Of a stretch of DNA of 64,000 nucleotides, positions 58,782 through 64,000 are shown in pieces. The DNA lies in contig JADGJL010000006.1 of the NCBI GenBank assembly GCA_027600665.1, forward strand, positions 124,001 through 188,000, written 5' to 3'. The stretch is from Irineochytrium annulatum. Lineage: Eukaryota > Chytridiomycota > Chytridiomycetes > Chytridiales > Chytridiaceae. Positions within the stretch are counted from its first letter, which is position 1. The number at the start of each line of letters is the position of its first letter. Made by a program: the position numbers and the translations under genes. The notes below the pieces were generated by a model. That model was given only the letters and a program-made list of their open reading frames with translations. It was not told the DNA's origin and did no database searches.

Positions 58782-59690
58782 ATGACAGTGAGAGTTCAAC
58801 AAGAGAGAGCGGGAGAACGTGGCAGTATTCCGCACAACACAAGCCGCAAGAAAACACATAAACGAAGAAAAATTCGGTATGGAAGGATCAGCATAGCTCT
58901 AATGCTCCTGGTACTGTTCGTTACCGGTGTAACATATATATTCCTTGGCATGACACATTGGATCAAAAACGTTGTGGCGCCGCCTCCGATGACTGTAATC
59001 GAACAGCCCGCCAAGCTCGGCATGATACAGATTACTCCAGATGCGAAGGAGGAGCCGGTACGGTTCCAGGGCCAGGTTCGCAAATTGGCATACATAACGT
59101 TTGATGATGGTCCGACGGAGTATACGGAACAACTGCTGGATATTTTGAAGCAGCATGAGGCGAAGGCTACCTTTTTCATGATCGGACGACAATTGAATCA
59201 GCATCCAGATGCAGTGAAACGGCTGTTGAAGGAAGGCAGTTACCCTGGACTCCACAGCATAACGCATAACTATAAAAAGCTGTATAAGAGCGGCAGCTCT
59301 GCAAACTTTGTGAAAGAGTTCAAAAAAGAACAGAAGATGGTGCAGGATCTGATTGGTTTTACGCCTCATCTTATTCGCGCGCCTTATGGCAGTAGTCCAC
59401 AGATCGGTGAAAAATTCAGAGGTGACATTGCGGCGGCCGGGTTCAAAATGTGGGACTGGACGACAGATTCACTGGATTGGAATCTTCCCGGTCAGCCGGA
59501 TAAGATTGTGGCCCGCGTGAGCAAAAGTGTACATCGGGATAAGGAAGTGATTCTGATGCATGAGCGAGAGCAAACGGTTCAGGCTTTGCCGCGTATTCTG
59601 AAGTTGCTCGAAGATCGAGGTTACGAGTTCGAAGTATACGATCCTGATGCACATTGGATAGCGAATTTTAGCGGAGATACCCGCTTGTAA
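58782..59690 (+). CDS. Polysaccharide deacetylase family protein
   Basis: A 302-residue membrane-anchored enzyme. A basic N-terminus and one helix (ISIALMLLVLFVTGVTYIFLG) precede an extracellular NodB domain, about 105-295: YITFDDGPTEYTEQLLDILKQHEAKATFFMIG with the catalytic/metal Asp-Asp, GLHSITHNYKKLY with the metal His-x3-His, RAPYGSSP, MWDWTTDSLDW and VILMHERE with the final His. Likely substrates are N-acetylglucosamine polymers of the envelope, peptidoglycan or an exopolysaccharide. AAGGAAG precedes the ATG. It is followed 37 bases later by a YkyA-like gene. Confidence 0.9.
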   Translation: MTVRVQQERAGERGSIPHNTSRKKTHKRRKIRYGRISIALMLLVLFVTGVTYIFLGMTHWIKNVVAPPPMTVIEQPAKLGMIQITPDAKEEPVRFQGQVRKLAYITFDDGPTEYTEQLLDILKQHEAKATFFMIGRQLNQHPDAVKRLLKEGSYPGLHSITHNYKKLYKSGSSANFVKEFKKEQKMVQDLIGFTPHLIRAPYGSSPQIGEKFRGDIAAAGFKMWDWTTDSLDWNLPGQPDKIVARVSKSVHRDKEVILMHEREQTVQALPRILKLLEDRGYEFEVYDPDAHWIANFSGDTRL

Positions 59691-59727
59691 GAGAACAACA
59701 AGATGGTGCAAGAGAGGAAGGACTTAG

Positions 59728-60381
59728 GTGCTAACGAGTAAAAAGGTGGCGCTCGCAGCAGTTAGTGTATTGCTAATTCTGCTGGCGAGTGGTTGTGGAG
59801 ATCCGCAGGAGCCTGCGGCAAATCAGGTGAACCAACTGGTGCTCAGTGGTCAGAAGATTGATCAGAGTTTGAACAATTTGACCAGTCACGAGCAGGAAGA
59901 TATGAAGTTATACAAGTCCATTTTAGACAAAGGCAAGAACAAAAATAGTGATCTCGAAGCACTGCTGGATCAGGCGGCAGATCATATTGATGAACGAAGC
60001 ACGTTGTTGAAAGAGGCGGAAGAGGCCATGAAACAGTCCAACGAGAGGGCGGTAGCCCTGCGCAGTTCATTGAAAGAACTATCATTTGAAAATGAAGAAA
60101 CGTTGGCACAGGCTGAAAAGGTGCTGGATCAGTATGAAGCAAGAGCGCGTGCATTGGAAAATTTTATTGCCTCGTATCAGCTAAGTCTGAGTGCCGATGA
60201 GCAGTTGTATGATCTGATGAGAGAAAGTGAAGAACCTAATCTGGTTAAGATCAAGCGAGCCATTCGATCACGAAATAGCGAATATGCGAAGCTTGCTGAA
60301 TTCCGCAAGCAATTTAACCTCCAGACCAAAGCATTTAACGTAGCCAATGCCAAACTGGTACAGATGGATCAGGCCAGCTAG
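59728..60381 (+). CDS. YkyA-type cell-wall-binding lipoprotein
   Basis: A 217-residue lipoprotein: signal peptide ending LLASGC, then an almost wholly helical, charged, coiled-coil domain (LDQAADHIDERSTLLKEAEEAMKQSNERAVALRSSLKELSF, LAQAEKVLDQYEARARALENF, KIKRAIRSRNSEYAKLAEFRKQFNLQTKAFNVANAKL). This matches YkyA-like proteins of Bacillus, associated with the cell wall and of unknown role. The start is GTG with GAGGAAGG upstream. It follows the polysaccharide deacetylase gene and probably belongs to the same operon. Confidence 0.85.
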   Translation: MLTSKKVALAAVSVLLILLASGCGDPQEPAANQVNQLVLSGQKIDQSLNNLTSHEQEDMKLYKSILDKGKNKNSDLEALLDQAADHIDERSTLLKEAEEAMKQSNERAVALRSSLKELSFENEETLAQAEKVLDQYEARARALENFIASYQLSLSADEQLYDLMRESEEPNLVKIKRAIRSRNSEYAKLAEFRKQFNLQTKAFNVANAKLVQMDQAS

Positions 60382-60523
60382 GCTGGGGTCCCTGATAATC
60401 GTTCAGATATTTTGCATGATTGAGCTGCCTTTCTCCCGTGTAAGTACTAGTATACAGCCAAGCCAATGGATGAGAAGCAACATGGACAAGCATCATTGCG
60501 TATAAGCTAACGGAGGTGTTCAT

Positions 60524-61414
60524 ATGCGAAAAGGAAATACAATGAAAGTCAGTGCATCACTCCTGGTTTTACTTATGGGATTCTCGCTTGTGGCCTGTGG
60601 GAACAGTAATCCTGCAGCACAGCCACCGGTGAATAATACGGAAGAACAGTCACCAGCACCAGAGCAACAACCGAATGAAAGTGCTGTAATAGAAGCGGAA
60701 GGGATTCTCACCGGATGGGCTGATCCGCACACCGTCGAGATTCGTGTGAATGACAAACCGATGTCTTTCCAGGTGGGCGAAGACCTGCAGAAGTCTTTGG
60801 ATGATATCGATGACGAAGATTCCGTTCGTTTCAAATATGTAGAGAAAACCATTGATGCAACAACGAAACAGCTTGTACTTACAGAGATTGCTAAGATTGA
60901 ATCGAGTGATGATAATAATGGTTCCAATGGAGGTGGCACTGTAACCTCCGATCGTCCGAAGACAGCAGAGCTGGAAGTGACGGTAGAAGGCATGACCGAG
61001 AAGCGACCAGTGACACTGGCACAAGCAAAAGGTTATTCACTTTATGTGTTTGAACCGATGGCTTTTGACGCGGAAGATCAGGAATTGACCATGAAGATTG
61101 ATCCCGACTATGAGGTAGAGATTGAAAAGCTGCCGGCGGATTACAATCTGGATGTGCTGAAGATGGACGCCAAGGAAGAGTTGTCCGAGACCGGAGAAGT
61201 GAAGCACTTGACGGCTGAACAACTCAGTAATGGGCCAATGAAGGATGCAAAATTGTACATGATGTCCCAGAATGATAAGAAAACAGAGTACTTTATTGTG
61301 AAAGAACTGGACGGTAATGGCTTCGTTTTCCATATTCATGCACCGATTGGGGAACCGTCTGAAGGTTTCCTGCCCATGGCATATGCATCCCTTAATTCCA
61401 TCATGAATGAGTAG
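60524..61414 (+). CDS. Lipoprotein of unknown function
   Basis: A 296-residue lipoprotein with a signal peptide ending SLVAC. A Pro/Glu-rich linker follows (PAAQPPVNNTEEQSPAPEQQPN), then a small beta-rich domain about residues 50-125 (EGILTGWADPHTVEIRVNDKPMSFQVGEDLQKSLDDIDDEDSVRFKYVE), a Gly/Ser linker, and a C-terminal domain about 145-296 (KGYSLYVFEPMAFDAEDQELTMKIDPDYEVEIEKLPADYNLDVLKMDAKEEL...GFVFHIHAPIGEPSEGFLPMAYASLNSI). It resembles Bacillus lipoproteins of unknown function. GGAGGTG precedes the ATG. It lies 142 bases after the YkyA-like gene. Confidence 0.8.
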   Translation: MRKGNTMKVSASLLVLLMGFSLVACGNSNPAAQPPVNNTEEQSPAPEQQPNESAVIEAEGILTGWADPHTVEIRVNDKPMSFQVGEDLQKSLDDIDDEDSVRFKYVEKTIDATTKQLVLTEIAKIESSDDNNGSNGGGTVTSDRPKTAELEVTVEGMTEKRPVTLAQAKGYSLYVFEPMAFDAEDQELTMKIDPDYEVEIEKLPADYNLDVLKMDAKEELSETGEVKHLTAEQLSNGPMKDAKLYMMSQNDKKTEYFIVKELDGNGFVFHIHAPIGEPSEGFLPMAYASLNSIMNE

Positions 61415-61429
61415 AAAAAAAGATTCCCT

Positions 61430-61469
61430 AAACAGCGTGTTTCCTTGAGAGAGGAGATACGCTGTTTTT
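61430..61469 (+). terminator. Terminator of the lipoprotein gene
   Basis: AAACAGCGT (61430-61438) pairs with ACGCTGTTT (61459-61467), with TCC/GGA inside, followed by TT. A short CTACACT/AGTGTAG hairpin (61481-61498) lies just beyond. Confidence 0.75.
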
Positions 61470-61517
61470 GTTGAGGGTCCCTACACTATAGAGTGTAGCG
61501 GGTATGCAAAGACAAAG

Positions 61518-61560
61518 AGCCGGAAGGAACGATGCCCATGCATAGGTTCCTCCCGGCTTC
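61518..61560 (-). terminator. Terminator of the mannitol operon
   Basis: AGCCGGAAGGAAC pairs (one mismatch) with GTTCCTCCCGGCT. On the minus strand it leads to CTTTGTCTTTG, downstream of mtlD. Confidence 0.75.
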
Positions 61561-61625
61561 TTCACCGTATTAATATTCAGTTAGCAGAATCGAACCAATA
61601 GCCTGGATAGGACTGATAGGCATAT

Positions 61626-62798
61626 TCAGGTTAATATAGTCGATTCCTTACGCCCTCTGAGTTCCTGATAGCTGGCGATTACATTCTGATGAACGGGATG
61701 TTCGTCGGGAATTCCCATGCGTTCACGGATGAAGGCGGAGACGCCATCTTCGCGAATCATGTGTTGTAGCTTCATGGCTTCCTCGTCGCGTTTGTCATTG
61801 AATAGCATTGCGGCCGCCATAGCAGAAGTTAAATGAGGAATTTTGATTCCGAATTCACTGGCCTGTATCGCTGGGCGAACAAGCCGATCATGTGGCGAGA
61901 GCTTGCGAAGGGGGGAACGTCCGACCCGAGTGACCTGATCTGTCAGGTTGGGGTTAGCAAAGCGTTCCAGTATGGTGTCGATATATTTGTTATGCTTCTG
62001 AGCGTTAAATCCGTGCTTCTGGATGAGCATCTCACCGGTCTCTTCCATAACCTGCCGTACCTTGGACCGCAGGGTGGAGTTGCTCATAACCTGCCGGATT
62101 GTCTTGAATCCTTCAAGATATCCGAAGTATGCGGCGACACAGTGGCCTGTATTCACCGTAAACATTTTACGCTCGATATAAGGTTCAAGGGAATCCACAT
62201 AGTGAACACCGTCAATTTCTTTAAAACCATCCAGAAGTGCTGGACGATGAACGACCCATTCGTAAAAAGGTTCAACCGTGACCTGCAGCGGGTCTTTGTG
62301 GTTTTGGGCCGGAACAATCCGATCCACAGCTGCATTGGGGAAAGAAACATAACGTTCGGCTTTATTGCGAGTTTGTTCATCCAGGAATGGATAGATGCGT
62401 TTCTTCAGCCGAGTGCTGCCACCGATGGCATTCTCGCAAGCGATGATATGCAGTGGCGCCTGATTATTGTTTTTCATGCGAAGTTGAATGCCTTTGGCGA
62501 TTGGCTCTGCGATATCTCCGAGTGCAGATACACCCACCGCAGTTGTAATCACATCAGCTGAAGCGATCTCTTCAGCAACCAGATTTTGCTCATTCACGTT
62601 GATCGCCGTCACGTTGTTGACAATCGTTGTATCCTGTTCGCTATTGGCAAGTGTAATCGGGTATTCCTGTCTCTCTTGAAGCATGGAGATTTTCTTCGGG
62701 TTACGTGCGACAAAGCAGACTTCGTAGTCGGAAGCGGACAACATATGACCGATAAAACCGCGGCCTATATTGCCCGCACCAAAATGTACAGCTTTCAT
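61626..62798 (-). CDS. mtlD: Mannitol-1-phosphate 5-dehydrogenase
   Basis: A 390-residue polyol-specific dehydrogenase that oxidises mannitol 1-phosphate to fructose 6-phosphate with NAD. The Rossmann start is MKAVHFGAGNIGRGFIGHML, then ACENAIGGSTRLKK, SFPNAAVDRIVPAQ and the catalytic region KMFTVNTGHCVAAYFGYLEGFKTI, a clear match to MtlD. The length is close to the E. coli (382) and Bacillus (373) enzymes. It lies 47 bases downstream of a HAD phosphatase on the same strand. The mannitol transporter genes are not in the window. Confidence 0.95.
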   Translation of the reverse strand: MKAVHFGAGNIGRGFIGHMLSASDYEVCFVARNPKKISMLQERQEYPITLANSEQDTTIVNNVTAINVNEQNLVAEEIASADVITTAVGVSALGDIAEPIAKGIQLRMKNNNQAPLHIIACENAIGGSTRLKKRIYPFLDEQTRNKAERYVSFPNAAVDRIVPAQNHKDPLQVTVEPFYEWVVHRPALLDGFKEIDGVHYVDSLEPYIERKMFTVNTGHCVAAYFGYLEGFKTIRQVMSNSTLRSKVRQVMEETGEMLIQKHGFNAQKHNKYIDTILERFANPNLTDQVTRVGRSPLRKLSPHDRLVRPAIQASEFGIKIPHLTSAMAAAMLFNDKRDEEAMKLQHMIREDGVSAFIRERMGIPDEHPVHQNVIASYQELRGRKESTILT

Positions 62799-62845
62799 GT
62801 GTGAACTCCCCCTTTAAGGATTAAATTGCGAAATTCGTGCAGACC

Positions 62846-63514
62846 TTAGACGGTAGTGACGAGTGGCTTCGAAATCAAATCGTTAAATGCAAGGTCAGTC
62901 AAGCAAGAAAGCCGTTGGTGAGGCATATCGAATTCCAGTGTTCCGGTGATGGTATTCGAGATGACTACGCAGTGCATACCAGCCGCAGCAGCTGCACGCG
63001 CGCCGTTAGGTGAATCCTCAATCGCTACGGCTTCGTCTGCAGTTACTCCAAGGGCTTCAAGCGCTTGATTGTAGAGTTCCGGGTCAGGCTTTACATTCGC
63101 TACATCATCTGCCGTACGAATGACTTCAAAATAATCTTTCAGTTTCAGTTGTTCCAGATGCTGTTCAACCCACTCCCGTTTGGAGCTAGAGGCTACAGCG
63201 AGTTTCAATCCGGCTTCACGTGCTTGTTCAAGATATTCCTGAATACCAGGACGTACCTTCTCCTTGTTCATCAATGCAGCGTGCTGCAACTGAACGGACT
63301 CCCTGAACGCTTCCCGATCGATCGGAAGATTCAAATCTGTGATGAGGTACTCATACGGATTAAATGTTTTCAGACTGGTCCCGATGCATTGTGAGTACAT
63401 CTCCAGGGTTAGATCTACGCCGTGTTCCTTGTAAGCATCACGAAAAGCAATATACCATGCTGTCTCTGTATCAATAATCGTTCCGTCGAAATCAAACACC
63501 AGTGCCTTAATCAT
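62846..63514 (-). CDS. HAD-IA hydrolase (beta-phosphoglucomutase-like)
   Basis: A 222-residue cytoplasmic phosphatase or mutase. Motif I DFDGTIIDTE, motif II ASSSKREWV, motif III KPDPELYNQALE and motif IV IEDSPNGARAA are all in place, with a C1 cap domain between residues 15 and 90. It resembles YhcW and beta-phosphoglucomutases. As its gene precedes mtlD in the same operon, it may act on sugar or polyol phosphates, perhaps mannitol 1-phosphate; that is inference. A GGAGG lies ahead of the ATG (GAAACAGGAGGAACAAATTT). Confidence 0.9.
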   Translation of the reverse strand: MIKALVFDFDGTIIDTETAWYIAFRDAYKEHGVDLTLEMYSQCIGTSLKTFNPYEYLITDLNLPIDREAFRESVQLQHAALMNKEKVRPGIQEYLEQAREAGLKLAVASSSKREWVEQHLEQLKLKDYFEVIRTADDVANVKPDPELYNQALEALGVTADEAVAIEDSPNGARAAAAAGMHCVVISNTITGTLEFDMPHQRLSCLTDLAFNDLISKPLVTTV

Positions 63515-64000
63515 AAATTTGTTCCTCCTGTTTCAGAATTAGTTTGGGATAAAATAAAATGAAAATTTTCTGCAAATTCATTTCCGTATATTCATTAACC
63601 TGCGGAATGTTATCTGACGCAGTTTATCGTTAATGGATATTAAATTGGGAAAAAATATGCGTTAAAAGCTAATAAAACCGTAACATAGGACAAACTTGGG
63701 GGTCAAGTGTGTTATGAATATTTACATTGAAAATTTTCACATGAATGACGTATTTTCAGAAAGTGATGAACCTTGCAAACCGTTAAGCCCTTTACATGTA
63801 AGCGGTGTACTGAATAAACTGTTTTTTCAGCATAATAAAATAAAAGAATTTTTATGAAAATGGGCTTTTCTGATCCTTCAACAGCTTTCGACACTTTTAT
63901 AATAGAAGAAATCGTGTTCCTGTTATCAGGAATATTAGCTTTACGCCGGATTAAACCCTGTGGGAAAATAGAAGAAAGATTCTGAAAGTATATGGAGTAA
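63515..64000. other. Mannitol operon upstream region
   Basis: About 486 bases without a gene I can support. TGAAAATTTTC occurs twice as a palindromic unit (63560-63570 and 63728-63738, the second extended by A). A perfect TATAAT lies at 63898-63903 in the plus direction, with only a poor -35 candidate (TTCAAC, 15 bases apart), so a promoter for a gene beyond the right edge is possible. A 47-codon frame (63714-63857) lacks a convincing start signal. Confidence 0.5.

Noticed and set aside
63714..63857. A 47-codon frame upstream of the mannitol operon
   Set aside because: Only GGGGG at 11 bases before the ATG supports it, and it runs through a palindrome in an AT-rich region. No known family.
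1..64000. CRISPR arrays, tRNA and rRNA genes
   Set aside because: I saw no regularly spaced identical repeats other than the collagen region and no tRNA- or rRNA-like sequences; a covariance search was not possible here.

Overview
The window looks like a chromosomal segment of a Paenibacillus-type, Gram-positive, spore-forming bacterium. The basis is strong GGAGG-type ribosome binding sites, frequent TTG and GTG starts, Bacillales-style Fur, cre and Fnr boxes, a BclB-like collagen protein, AraC regulators fused to siderophore-binding domains, YkyA, and secreted glycanases with F5/8C, CBM6 and CBM36-like modules. There are no rRNA or tRNA genes, CRISPR arrays, complete insertion sequences or phage genes that I can recognise.

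Layout. 0-11.8 kb holds a mixed set: a DUF1697 gene cut by the window edge, a SUKH-like gene, a TetR gene and the frameshifted MFS pump it probably controls, a secreted beta-helix lipoprotein, a DUF2625 gene, a second MFS pump, a VOC protein, a P-type calcium ATPase and an Fnr-boxed hybrid-cluster protein gene (hcp). 11.9-16.3 kb holds a 7TMR-DISM histidine kinase and OmpR-type regulator, divergent from an operon of two paralogous GNAT-like proteins and a 41-residue peptide with a near-perfect ribosome binding site. Tandem 11-bp repeats sit at the -35 position of that operon's promoter. This is my best candidate for an undescribed system.

16.4-27.9 kb is an iron-siderophore uptake region with four Fur boxes: two AraC regulators with fused substrate-binding domains, three binding lipoproteins, a ferredoxin-NADP-reductase-like flavoprotein, a double-length FecCD permease and a CueP-like membrane protein. 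No ATPase gene is present, so an ATPase encoded elsewhere must energise it. 28-33.6 kb holds an aminotransferase, a chemoreceptor with a possible SigD promoter, a leucine-rich-repeat protein and a short-chain dehydrogenase. 33.8-44.5 kb is a polysaccharide-degrading region: a six-F5/8C GH81 beta-1,3-glucanase and a cre-controlled pair of GH43 arabinoxylan enzymes, with an HxlR regulator and flavodoxin-fold quinone reductase pair between them. 44.6-47 kb holds a decayed gene end and two spore-surface proteins, one collagen-like.

47.2-58.6 kb is accessory in character: a DoxX/HxlR pair resembling catD/catR, an ankyrin protein, an atypical APH-fold kinase, a short-chain dehydrogenase with a divergent XRE regulator, an Imm11-like protein, a TetR/CPBP-protease pair with duplicated operators, a secreted acetamidase-like protein, a sulfurtransferase and an EamA transporter. 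Two 50-bp degenerate copies of the sulfurtransferase gene's 3' end lie about 2.0 kb apart upstream of the intact copy. 58.8-64 kb holds envelope genes (polysaccharide deacetylase, YkyA-type and another lipoprotein) and a mannitol unit (HAD phosphatase, mtlD).

All functional calls come from reading the sequence by eye. Starts were moved from the longest frame wherever a ribosome binding site supported an internal start.
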